A stretch of 39,308 nucleotides of DNA from an uncultured Pseudomonadota bacterium (GTDB lineage: Bacteria; Pseudomonadota; Alphaproteobacteria; RF32; CAG-239). The stretch lies in NCBI GenBank assembly GCA_902495305.1, contig CABUWG010000016.1, positions 1-39,308 on the forward strand. Direction: 5' to 3'. Below the pieces are notes generated by a model. The model saw nothing but the letters and a program-made list of their open reading frames with translations. It made no database searches and was not told where the DNA came from. Below are positions 8,153 through 16,179 of the stretch, one piece after another (positions within the stretch are counted from its first letter, which is position 1; each line of letters starts with the position of its first letter). The position numbers and the translations under genes were made by a program.

Positions 8153-9919
8153 ATGTTGAAAAAGGCACTTTATTTCCTGCTTTTCTGGGGCATTTTGTTT
8201 TTTGCTCCGATTTTGGTATGGGCAACAGAAAATTCTGCCGAGATTAATCCTCAAATCAGCTCTCAGGAAACCACTCAGATTTTAAAAGCAGCCGATATTT
8301 CCAAAAATGACATCAAAACTTATAAAAAAATTTTTTATGCTCTGGAAAACAACAGAATAACGGCAGCCCGCAAACTGACAAAAAAACTTGACAACAAAAT
8401 CCTGCTCGGCCATGTCAAAGCTCAAATATACCTTTCCAAAACTTATACCAGCAGCTATCCGGAACTCAAAAACTGGTTAGACGAATACGCATACCTTCCG
8501 GAAGCGCCGCGTATCTATAAGCTGGCCCAAAGAAAAGCTCCGAAAAATCAAAAAAAAAACCTGCCGGAACCTGTCTTTCAAAAAAAATTCGGATACTATA
8601 ACTGGAATTATCAAGACTTTGAAGATATGTCGGATAAAAAGCTGATATTTCTTGAAAAACAAGTCAGAAGCTTTGCCAAAAACCTGAACAAAGGAAAAAC
8701 CAGAACAGCCAGAATTATTCTGGAAAACAAAACGTTGCAAAAACAGCTTCCGTCCAAATATTATGCTTTTTTATCCGCCAAACTCGCACAGAAATATCTT
8801 CTGGACAATGAAAACGCTTTGGCACAGGAGTGGGCACAGCGGACAATCAACCGTGAACAGGACAATGCAACCGGTTACTGGATTGCCGGTTTGTCATCTT
8901 GGCGGCTGAAGCAATACAAAACGGCTTCCGGAAAATTCAAAACCTTAGGCAAAATGAAAAATGACGACTGGCTGGTTGCCGCCGGTGCTTACTGGGCCGG
9001 ACGCTGCTATGAAAAACGCGGGCAAAAATCATTAGCCAAACAGTGGTACAAAGAAGCCGCCAAATACAAATACACCTTTTACGGCATCCTTGGCAGTCGC
9101 AAAGCCGGCATTACCCCCGGCTATCAATGGACCTCAATGAGCTATTACAACAATCTGAGCCTTGACAACTATCTGTCGGGACTAATGGCAAATGATTCGG
9201 TCAAACGGGCATTAATCCTTATCTTATGCCAGCAATACAAATTGGCGGGGCAAGAAATCATGAACAGCGCAGAACCGATTCCTGATGCCCAGAAAGAAGC
9301 CCTGCTCTTTCTGGCCCACAAATATCGCGCCCATGTCATCGCCATGCATCTGTCCAAACAGCTGAGTACTCAAAATAACAATGTCTGTTATGATTATTTT
9401 AATTATCCGATTCCGCATTGGGAGCCGGAAAAAGGCTGGCGCCTGAATAAAGCTTTATTACTGGCCGTTGCCCGTCAGGAATCTTCTTTCAGCCCGCACG
9501 CCTCCAGTCCGGCCGGTGCCAAAGGCCTCTTGCAGCTGCTGCCCAATACGGCCTACCACATCACCAAAGATAAAAGCCTCCGTCAGGACTGCCGCCCGCT
9601 GTTCAAAGCAGAATATAATCTGGAGCTCGGACAGCAATATATTGAATATCTGCTGGATAAACCCTTTGTCAACGGCAACATCTTTTATATGCTGGTGGCC
9701 TATAACGCCGGCCCCGGAAACCTTTATAAATGGCTGAAAACAATAAAAGATAACAACGATCCCTTATTGTTTATTGAACTTGTACCGTCACGCGAAACCC
9801 GTTTATACATTGAAAGAGTCATGGCCAATTATTGGATTTATCAAATGCGGCTGGGAGAAAATCCGCAAACCCTGCAGGAAGTCAGCCGGGGCAAATGGCC
9901 GCGGCTCATAAAAAAATAA
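8153..9919 (+). CDS. slt: Soluble lytic murein transglycosylase (Slt-type)
   Basis: This 588-residue periplasmic enzyme should cleave the MurNAc-GlcNAc bond of peptidoglycan to give 1,6-anhydro ends. A signal peptide (ALYFLLFWGILFFAPILVWA) leads into a long alpha-superhelical region of TPR/SEL1-like repeats (about 40-400). The C-terminal SLT domain has catalytic E443 in ARQESSFSP, then AKGLLQLLPNTA and VAYNAGPGN. Length and architecture match Slt70. It starts 4 nt after the upstream stop, so it is almost certainly co-transcribed with the two four-cysteine proteins. Confidence 0.92.
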   Translation: MLKKALYFLLFWGILFFAPILVWATENSAEINPQISSQETTQILKAADISKNDIKTYKKIFYALENNRITAARKLTKKLDNKILLGHVKAQIYLSKTYTSSYPELKNWLDEYAYLPEAPRIYKLAQRKAPKNQKKNLPEPVFQKKFGYYNWNYQDFEDMSDKKLIFLEKQVRSFAKNLNKGKTRTARIILENKTLQKQLPSKYYAFLSAKLAQKYLLDNENALAQEWAQRTINREQDNATGYWIAGLSSWRLKQYKTASGKFKTLGKMKNDDWLVAAGAYWAGRCYEKRGQKSLAKQWYKEAAKYKYTFYGILGSRKAGITPGYQWTSMSYYNNLSLDNYLSGLMANDSVKRALILILCQQYKLAGQEIMNSAEPIPDAQKEALLFLAHKYRAHVIAMHLSKQLSTQNNNVCYDYFNYPIPHWEPEKGWRLNKALLLAVARQESSFSPHASSPAGAKGLLQLLPNTAYHITKDKSLRQDCRPLFKAEYNLELGQQYIEYLLDKPFVNGNIFYMLVAYNAGPGNLYKWLKTIKDNNDPLLFIELVPSRETRLYIERVMANYWIYQMRLGENPQTLQEVSRGKWPRLIKK

Positions 9920-10017
9920 CCGTTGCCAAATGCGCAAGCAACATTTAACAGACACTTCCCATGTCCGAAGAATGTCAAAACATCAAAGAACAATCACGTC
10001 CACTTCAGACCAGATAA

Positions 10018-10581
10018 TTACATTGCGGAAGAAAATTGAATAAGATTAGGCAAAAAAGTCACCCATAAATACAGTAAAACCAGTAAAACGGTTTTATTTT
10101 TTTTGCCCTCAAAAACACCAAACCATTTTTCCTTCATAAAACAGGAAACAAAAGAAAATACGGCGGCAATAAGCAAAGAAAGCGATATTTCCACACCATG
10201 CAGCGCCGGCAAAACCAGCAGGTAATAAAAACGGATATTTTCGCCCCAATCTTTTCCGGCCCATTCGCAGGAAACCGCTCCCGTAAACAAGAGAATAACC
10301 AGACATAGCGCGCCAATGCCAAAAACAAAAATAAAAACATAAAAAGCATACTTGGCCAGCAGACTTTGCAATACTTCTTTTTTCAGCCACAAAACAGACA
10401 ATAAAAGCGGAAAAAACCAACTGCCCAAAATCCGAAAAACAATACCGGCAGATACTTTGTCATGAAAAGTTTCGGAAGCAAAACCGTAACCGGCAGCAAA
10501 CCAAAGCGCAACACCGGCAATCACAAGCCAAACCCGAAAATTGTTTTTTAGATAAGTAAATACCATAAAACCCTCAAACAT
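10018..10581 (-). CDS. Membrane protein translationally coupled to motB
   Basis: The protein has 187 residues with about five hydrophobic segments: near 16-34, 45-64, 78-101, 119-146 and 163-180. The ATG at 10581 overlaps the motB stop (TAATG), indicating translational coupling. A second in-frame ATG at 10566 has GAGGG 4 nt ahead and could be the true start. No family is recognised. Position after motAB suggests a stator-linked or simply co-transcribed membrane protein. No terminator is evident in the 98 nt that separate it from slt, which converges on it. Confidence 0.68.
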   Translation of the reverse strand: MFEGFMVFTYLKNNFRVWLVIAGVALWFAAGYGFASETFHDKVSAGIVFRILGSWFFPLLLSVLWLKKEVLQSLLAKYAFYVFIFVFGIGALCLVILLFTGAVSCEWAGKDWGENIRFYYLLVLPALHGVEISLSLLIAAVFSFVSCFMKEKWFGVFEGKKNKTVLLVLLYLWVTFLPNLIQFSSAM

Positions 10582-11237
10582 TATTTAAAAGACGGCTCAA
10601 CATGAATAATCACCCTGCGGTTCTTCATCATATTCTGCGGAATAGGCTCACCGTAAGGATCATGGTTCGGATACTTAGGCGCATTATCATACAACCCGGT
10701 CGCCTTTAACCTGACACGGGGAATACCTCTGCTCTCCAGAAAACGGACGACAGCCGCCGCCCTTGCCGCCGACAACTCCCAGTTTGACGGATATAAGTCA
10801 CTGGAAAAAGGCTCATCACTGGTATGTCCTTCCACGCTAAAATTAAAGGAATTATAACGGTCAGACATCAGAGTGGCAGCCAGACGCTTCAAAGCCGGCA
10901 GCATTTTCGGCCGGATTTCGGCAGACCCGTGCTGAAACAGCAAATCTCCGCCAAATTCAATCACCACGCCCTGCGCATCTGTTCCCAGCGCAACCTCGTC
11001 CCCCAAGCTCATAGACTGAATGTCATCGGTCAGTTCAATCATCATCATCTCAATCGGACGGGTCACTTCTTTTTGGCCGAATCCTTCATTCATACCGGCC
11101 TGAATCTGCTCAAACATTGCCAAATCGACTTTAGAAACAGAAGAAATCATCACAAAAAAACAAAGCAGGAGCGTCACCATGTCGCCATAGGTCGCCATCC
11201 AGTCTTCGTCAATACGCTCCTCTTTCTTTTTCCTCAT
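10581..11237 (-). CDS. motB: Flagellar motor stator protein MotB
   Basis: The protein has 218 residues. A short cytosolic tail leads into one membrane helix with the ion-binding aspartate D19 (WMATYGDMVTLLLCFFVM). After a plug/linker region comes an OmpA-type peptidoglycan-binding domain with VEGHTSDEP and NRRVIIHVEP. With MotA it forms the ion channel that drives flagellar rotation and anchors it to the cell wall. It starts 13 nt after the motA stop. No other flagellar genes are in the window, so the rest of the flagellum must lie elsewhere or the stator has another use. Confidence 0.92.
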   Translation of the reverse strand: MRKKKEERIDEDWMATYGDMVTLLLCFFVMISSVSKVDLAMFEQIQAGMNEGFGQKEVTRPIEMMMIELTDDIQSMSLGDEVALGTDAQGVVIEFGGDLLFQHGSAEIRPKMLPALKRLAATLMSDRYNSFNFSVEGHTSDEPFSSDLYPSNWELSAARAAAVVRFLESRGIPRVRLKATGLYDNAPKYPNHDPYGEPIPQNMMKNRRVIIHVEPSFK

Positions 11238-11250
11238 CTTCCAAATCCCG

Positions 11251-12060
11251 TTAGTTGTTTGAGGTATTCATGTCACGGTCAATAAGGAACTGTTCGTTCA
11301 CATCGACAAACGAGTTAATCTTATCCTGAATATAACGCGGGCTTTTACGCTCGGCCAGCAAGACCAAACCTTCCATCTGCAAATTATATTTGAACATGGA
11401 AACGTTGTTTCGGGCCGCAACTTTTGTCGCTGCCGGAATAAAGAAAATTCGAGCCAGAATAATGCCGTAAAATGTTGTAATCAAAGCCACAGCCATACTC
11501 GGGCCGATTGCCGACGGATCCGAGCTCATGTTGCCAAGCATAATAACCAGACCGATCAATGTTCCGAGCATACCAAAAGCCGGAGAGTCGCCACCCATTT
11601 TCATCAGGGCGGAACCGCCTTTGGAATCTCTTTCGGCCTGAGCATCCATCATGCTTTCCAAAATCTGCTTAATCTCCGCACCGGTATATCCGGTTACCAC
11701 CAGATCAGCCCCGTAAGCCAGAAACGGATCTTCCTGACGCAAACTGTCAGTTACCTCATTTTCAAGACCTTGCAAACCGTTTTTCTGCACAATATATGCC
11801 CAGCGGACAATACGTCCGACTTCTTCTTTCAAAGAGGCCGAAGAATCTTTGTGTGGCTTAAGGGTACTGAAAATAAGCTTAAAAGCTTCAAGCGCCGTTT
11901 TGGGTTCAAAAGAAATAAACAATGCCGCGATTGTCCCGCCAAGAACAATAATAATACTCGGAATATCAATAAAAGCTTCCGGCCGGTCGGTAGCGGTCAC
12001 AATTGCACCGATAACAACGGCAAAACCAAACAAATACGATAAAATCGAACTTAACGACAT
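11251..12060 (-). CDS. motA: Flagellar motor stator protein MotA
   Basis: The protein has 269 residues and four membrane helices: near 5-22, 33-51, 157-176 (GMLGTLIGLVIML) and 186-208 (MAVALITTFYGIILARIFF). Prolines around SDPSAIGPSMAV match the conserved MotA/PomA gating region. A charged cytosolic loop between helices 2 and 3 would contact FliG. A modest AAGGA lies upstream of ATG 12060. It forms an operon with motB and the coupled membrane protein. A perfect 7-bp inverted repeat (12097-12113) lies in the leader. Confidence 0.93.
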   Translation of the reverse strand: MSLSSILSYLFGFAVVIGAIVTATDRPEAFIDIPSIIIVLGGTIAALFISFEPKTALEAFKLIFSTLKPHKDSSASLKEEVGRIVRWAYIVQKNGLQGLENEVTDSLRQEDPFLAYGADLVVTGYTGAEIKQILESMMDAQAERDSKGGSALMKMGGDSPAFGMLGTLIGLVIMLGNMSSDPSAIGPSMAVALITTFYGIILARIFFIPAATKVAARNNVSMFKYNLQMEGLVLLAERKSPRYIQDKINSFVDVNEQFLIDRDMNTSNN

Positions 12061-12096
12061 AATTTATAATCCTTATAAACGCTCATAAAAATCTTC

Positions 12097-12113
12097 TGCA
12101 ATAATATATTGCA
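12097..12113. promoter_or_regulatory. Inverted repeat upstream of motA, possible operator
   Basis: TGCAATA-ATA-TATTGCA is a perfect 7-bp inverted repeat with a 3-nt spacer, 36 nt upstream of the motA start. It could be a dimeric regulator site or an AT-rich mRNA hairpin. Nothing in the window names the binding protein. Confidence 0.35.
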
Positions 12114-12154
12114 CTCAAATAGGTTAATATTTTACAAACGTACGGAAACAGCCC

Positions 12155-12646
12155 TTACTTTTTTACCGCTTTTACATAAGCAATATTAGCATGTTCTTCG
12201 CAATAAGTCTGACCGATTTTGACCTTTTTGCCGCAAAAATGAAAATTTTCGTCTTTCGGATCGCCCAGCGGCCAGCGACAGGTATGATTATCCAAGTCTA
12301 CCAAAGAAACCATCCCCTTTTTAGCGGCATCGTTTTTGGCGGCAGGAGGAGCAGACGGACGATTTTCTGCCACAAATTTCTCTGCTTTGCCGGTGCTTTT
12401 AGCCGAAGATGCAGCCGGCTTGGATTCTGCCGCGGGCTGAACGGCCGCGCTCGTTTCAGCCTTGCTCTCTGCGGCGTCCTCGTCTTTTTTCTTAATCGGA
12501 GAAGGACGTCCTGACAATCCCAGTCTGTGAACCTTGCCGACAATAGAATTTTTTGTAACATTAAGTTTTTTACCGATTTCGGCGGTCGTCATCCCTTGTT
12601 TCCACATTGTGCGCAAATCTTCAACCATCTGTTCGGTCCAAGCCAT
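12155..12646 (-). CDS. gcrA: Cell-cycle regulator GcrA
   Basis: The protein has 163 residues. The N-terminal helix-turn-helix opens with MAWTEQMVEDLRTMW and continues TTAEIGKKLNVTKNSIVGKVHRLGL, the GcrA signature. A Lys/Ala/Glu-rich linker follows. A C-terminal domain carries CRWPLGDP, FCGKK and YCEEH. GcrA binds sigma70-RNA polymerase and activates promoters containing methylated GANTC, so a CcrM methylase is expected elsewhere in the genome. ATG 12646 has AAGGAG with 7 nt spacing; the frame is open upstream, but those 27 residues do not fit the family. A GAGTC site sits at 12708-12712. Confidence 0.93.
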   Translation of the reverse strand: MAWTEQMVEDLRTMWKQGMTTAEIGKKLNVTKNSIVGKVHRLGLSGRPSPIKKKDEDAAESKAETSAAVQPAAESKPAASSAKSTGKAEKFVAENRPSAPPAAKNDAAKKGMVSLVDLDNHTCRWPLGDPKDENFHFCGKKVKIGQTYCEEHANIAYVKAVKK

Positions 12647-12807
12647 TTGAGTTCTCCTTATAAAACTTATCAATTTAATATCCGGATAATAGCCTGATAA
12701 TTGTCCCGAGTCTAGCAATATTCTCAAATTATCACTTTTTTTTTCAAAAAAAACAGATTATATTAGCACGGAATGGTAAAATGAAAAATATTTAAGGAGA
12801 TGTTATT

Positions 12808-14244
12808 ATGAAACAACCTGCCGCAGCGTCATTGCTGGCTCTGTCCCTGCTGTTCTCCCCCAAGCTGCCTCTGGCCGCCGAAAGCGAGATTCTTCTGACT
12901 GACAAACAAAATACCGGCCTGTCACTAAGCATTTATAATAACAACCTCGCCTTCGTCCGCGATTCTCGCAGCATAGACCTGCCTCAGGGACAATCGCTGA
13001 TTGCTTTTGAAGGCGTTGCCCGCCAGATGAAGCCTGAAACGGCAATGCTTTCCGGCTCCGCCCTTAAAGTTATTGAACAAAATTATGACTACAACCTGCT
13101 GACAAGCGCCAACCTGCAGGAAGCTTCTGTCGGACAACAGGTCAAAACCGCCGTATTCAATCAGGAAACCGGACAAGACACCTTCAATACCGCCACTTTG
13201 CTGAGTACCCAGTCCGGCATGCCGGTTCTGGAATTTTCTTACGGTGTGGAAACCCGTTTTCCGGGACGGATTATTTATGAAAAAATTCCCGAGGGCCTGC
13301 GCACAAAACCCACTTTGGTCGCCAATGTCGAAAATGCGCACCGGGGAGAACAAAATCTGGAACTTGCCTACCTGACCAACGGCATCAGCTGGAAAGCCGA
13401 TTACATTGTTGAAATCAGCTCGGCCGATAAATTAAACCTGAATGGCTGGGTTACCTTAAACAACCAGTCCGGAACCGATTATAAAAACGCTCAGGTACAG
13501 CTGATTGCCGGCAGCGTCAACCAAGTTCAGCCCGTCATGCCGCGCAATTATGCCGCCGGTGTAATGCTGAAAGCAGCCGCTTTTGACAGCGTCGCCGAAA
13601 GCGCCGCCGCACCGGCCAGAGAAAGCCTTGGCGACTACTATATGTACACTTTGCCTTTTCAGACCACAATCAAAGACAAACAGTCCAAACAAGTCAGCCT
13701 GATGACCAACAACGACGTATCCTACAACAAAGAATACCGGATTACGTCCCCGCTGTATCTCGGCCTTGGGACCAGTCTTGACGAATTTGAAAAACAAAAC
13801 CCTGCCGTCATTTTCAAAATCACCAATGACAAAGCTTCCAACCTCGGTGAACCGTTGCCGTCGGGAACAGTCAGAATGTATGAAAAAGATTCTTCCGGCA
13901 CGCTGCAGTTTATTGGCGAAAGCCCGCTTTCCCACGCTGCCGTCGGCGAAAAAATCGAATTGAACACCGGTTCCGCTTTTGACATCTGGGCCAAAGGCAA
14001 AATTACCCAAAGCCAGAACATTGCCAAAGACATGCGTGAAATCGCCGTTGAAATCACATTTGAAAATTCTAAAAACGAAGATGCCGAGATGGCCTTTATC
14101 CAAAGCTTTGGCAACCAATACCAGCTGTTGGCGGAAAGCCTGACCGGCGAAGAAAAGAACTCCCGTACCCGTGAATGGAAATTTACCTTAAAACCGGGCG
14201 AAAAACAAACTTTAACCTTCAAAGTCAGGGTAACGAACCAATAA
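12808..14244 (+). CDS. Exported DUF4139-type protein
   Basis: The protein has 478 residues. A signal peptide (AAASLLALSLLFSPKLPLAA) is followed by a beta-rich extracytoplasmic protein. The block near SLSIYNNNLAFVRDSRSI and the segments LTNGISWKADYIVEI and VTLNNQSGTDYKNAQVQLIAG are typical of the DUF4139 family. The C-terminal LKPGEKQTLTFKVRV resembles an immunoglobulin-like end. Biochemical function is unknown; a periplasmic or outer-membrane location is inferred. A strong AAGGAG precedes the ATG. Its stop overlaps the start of the next gene (TAATG at 14242-14246), so the two products are probably translated together. Confidence 0.85.
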   Translation: MKQPAAASLLALSLLFSPKLPLAAESEILLTDKQNTGLSLSIYNNNLAFVRDSRSIDLPQGQSLIAFEGVARQMKPETAMLSGSALKVIEQNYDYNLLTSANLQEASVGQQVKTAVFNQETGQDTFNTATLLSTQSGMPVLEFSYGVETRFPGRIIYEKIPEGLRTKPTLVANVENAHRGEQNLELAYLTNGISWKADYIVEISSADKLNLNGWVTLNNQSGTDYKNAQVQLIAGSVNQVQPVMPRNYAAGVMLKAAAFDSVAESAAAPARESLGDYYMYTLPFQTTIKDKQSKQVSLMTNNDVSYNKEYRITSPLYLGLGTSLDEFEKQNPAVIFKITNDKASNLGEPLPSGTVRMYEKDSSGTLQFIGESPLSHAAVGEKIELNTGSAFDIWAKGKITQSQNIAKDMREIAVEITFENSKNEDAEMAFIQSFGNQYQLLAESLTGEEKNSRTREWKFTLKPGEKQTLTFKVRVTNQ

Positions 14245-15497
14245 TGAAAAAAGCGGTCTTCTTCGGCATCTGTTTTGCACTTGTCTGCCCCGCGCTTTCT
14301 ATTGCCAATGAAGCGGGCAAATACAAAAAGTTCTATGAAGTAAACCTTCATGAAAACTATCCGCCGGCGACGGAACTGCAAGCCAAAATAGATGCCGATC
14401 AGGACTATGACAAAGGCTATGACTACACTTGGAACATCGGCAAAAAATTCAAAGCCGCGTTCCGGCGTATCATCAAATCTTACGGCTTGTCGGAAAAACG
14501 GTTGAAAACGCCGACGGAAGACGCAATTCTGGAAGCCGTTAAAATGATGCCGCCCAGCAGCTATCCCTATATCGGGCCTTTCATGCATACCGTCCCCGGC
14601 ATGTCTCCGAAAGTATTAAACTACCCCGGCATCAAAGAAACCAAAAATCAATTTCCCAAGCGCATTGCTCCTGAACTCCAGCATATTGAAGATATTGAAT
14701 TTTTATCTCCGGCCTTGTATTGGGTTCTGATGCCCGAAGTCTGGCAAACTTACGGCTACACCGCCGAATTTCCGCAAAACCGGCCGCCGCGGCTGAAAGT
14801 ACGGTACAATCCGCAGTTTTATAAAAACTTGAACCAATATGCCGATTTGCGGGCATATATTCCCAAAACGCGCAAACTTCTGCCGCATAAGATTGACCCG
14901 CTCAGCCGCCGGACAGTCAACCCCGGACCGGACAGTCCTCTGACCGCTCCCGACGCTCTGGCAGTTGCTCAAACCTTCAAAGGAATATCAAACCTCAACA
15001 AAGATTTTCAGACTTTTCTGAAAATCATGCAGGCAACCAAAATGCTTGATTTGTGGGAAAGCGAACAAAATCCCGGCTTTCCTGTCAGCCCTCTGATAAA
15101 AGATATGGCCAATCCCTGCCGCCGGCTGATTCAAAAATTCCGCATTATCGGAGAAGAACGCAAGCTTTCTGCCATTGCCGCAGAACAAGGGTTCACGCTC
15201 GACGAATGGGGCTATACCTGCGACAAAACCGTCAAAGCGCACCGCGCCGCCAACATGAGTCAGAGCACGGCGGCGGCAATTTCGGCTTACCGCAAAGGGC
15301 TGCTGGATAAAAGCGTTTCCAAGCTTTCGCCCAATCTTGCCGAAGCCAATTTTGCCCTCATGCAGGGTCTTATAGAAATGTATGACGCTCCGTTGCCGGA
15401 CGTTGCCGCCGTCATTCGGAATCGCAAAGAAATGGACGATTCGTTCAGAAGAATCAATAATATGCTGATTTTCCATCCCTTAGACGGCATCGACTAA
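14244..15497 (+). CDS. Exported protein of unknown function, coupled to DUF4139 gene
   Basis: The protein has 417 residues from ATG 14244, which overlaps the preceding stop. The frame is open for 23 codons upstream, but only this start gives a signal peptide (KKAVFFGICFALVCPALSIA). The mature protein is rich in Pro, Tyr, Lys and Arg (for example MMPPSSYPYIGPFMHTVPGM), has two cysteines that could form a disulfide (in NPCRRL and YTCDK), and no membrane helix. I do not recognise a family. Overlap with the DUF4139 gene suggests a shared envelope function. Confidence 0.75.
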   Translation: MKKAVFFGICFALVCPALSIANEAGKYKKFYEVNLHENYPPATELQAKIDADQDYDKGYDYTWNIGKKFKAAFRRIIKSYGLSEKRLKTPTEDAILEAVKMMPPSSYPYIGPFMHTVPGMSPKVLNYPGIKETKNQFPKRIAPELQHIEDIEFLSPALYWVLMPEVWQTYGYTAEFPQNRPPRLKVRYNPQFYKNLNQYADLRAYIPKTRKLLPHKIDPLSRRTVNPGPDSPLTAPDALAVAQTFKGISNLNKDFQTFLKIMQATKMLDLWESEQNPGFPVSPLIKDMANPCRRLIQKFRIIGEERKLSAIAAEQGFTLDEWGYTCDKTVKAHRAANMSQSTAAAISAYRKGLLDKSVSKLSPNLAEANFALMQGLIEMYDAPLPDVAAVIRNRKEMDDSFRRINNMLIFHPLDGID

Positions 15498-15555
15498 AAA
15501 ACGACATATTTTCAAAGCATTAAAAAACAAAATAAAAGTTTTTTTCACTTTTTTA

Positions 15556-15584
15556 TTGCATTTCGCATACAATATGAGTATACA
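15556..15584 (+). promoter_or_regulatory. Promoter for rpoZ-rsh
   Basis: TTGCAT (15556-15561) and TATACA (15579-15584) are separated by 17 nt, about 43 nt upstream of rpoZ. A second pair (TTGAAA near 15586, TAATAT near 15608) is possible. Confidence 0.45.
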
Positions 15585-15626
15585 CTTGAAACTAGAGTAT
15601 TTTACAATAATATTAAGGTGAATAAG

Positions 15627-16112
15627 ATGGCACGTGTAACAGTTGAAGACTGCATTGATAAAATCCCGAACCGTTATGAACTCCTGATGGTTGCCGCTCA
15701 AAGGGCCAAAGACATCAGCGCCGGTTCTCCGATTACCCTTCCCCGCGACAATGACAAAAATCCGGTAATTGCCCTGCGCGAAATTGCCGACAACACCGTA
15801 AACATTGAAGACCTGCAAAGATCTCTGGTTATGGGGCTGCAAAAATACGTTGAAGTCGAAGAGCCGGAAGAAGAAGAGCTGGAAATCATGGCTGCCGAAA
15901 AAGAACTGGTTGATTTGGACGAGCAGTTCTCCGGCCTGCTGCTGGACAGCGACGTTTCCGATTCAATGCAGGTTGTTGACGAAGACGGCGAAGTCGATGA
16001 TGACCTTGATCTGGCTGCCGATGACAGCATTGAAGATGACGACGCCCAGCTTGATGATTCTTTCGACATGGGCGCTGACCTCGACGACGACTTTGACGAC
16101 AGCGAACAATAA
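15627..16112 (+). CDS. rpoZ: RNA polymerase omega subunit with long acidic tail
   Basis: The protein has 161 residues. The first 75 are a normal omega (MARVTVEDCIDKIPNRYELL, then AAQRAKDISAGSP, NPVIALREIA), which helps assemble beta' and in Proteobacteria mediates part of the ppGpp response. The last 86 residues contain 40 Asp/Glu, one Lys and no Arg, a low-complexity acidic tail longer than I expect for the family. Frame and codon pattern are continuous, so this is not an obvious frameshift. ATG 15627 is favoured; an in-frame GTG lies 9 nt upstream. It precedes rsh as in most Alphaproteobacteria. Confidence 0.92.
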   Translation: MARVTVEDCIDKIPNRYELLMVAAQRAKDISAGSPITLPRDNDKNPVIALREIADNTVNIEDLQRSLVMGLQKYVEVEEPEEEELEIMAAEKELVDLDEQFSGLLLDSDVSDSMQVVDEDGEVDDDLDLAADDSIEDDDAQLDDSFDMGADLDDDFDDSEQ

Positions 16113-16179
16113 CGAATAATTAAGATTATTCTGCTTTAATTATAAGCTGAAAAATTTTGGTTATTGGGAGCTGACATCG

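Noticed and set aside
14175..14243. Longer start for the exported protein at 14244
   Set aside because: The extra 23 codons overlap the DUF4139 gene and would bury the signal peptide; the ATG at 14244 gives a clean one.
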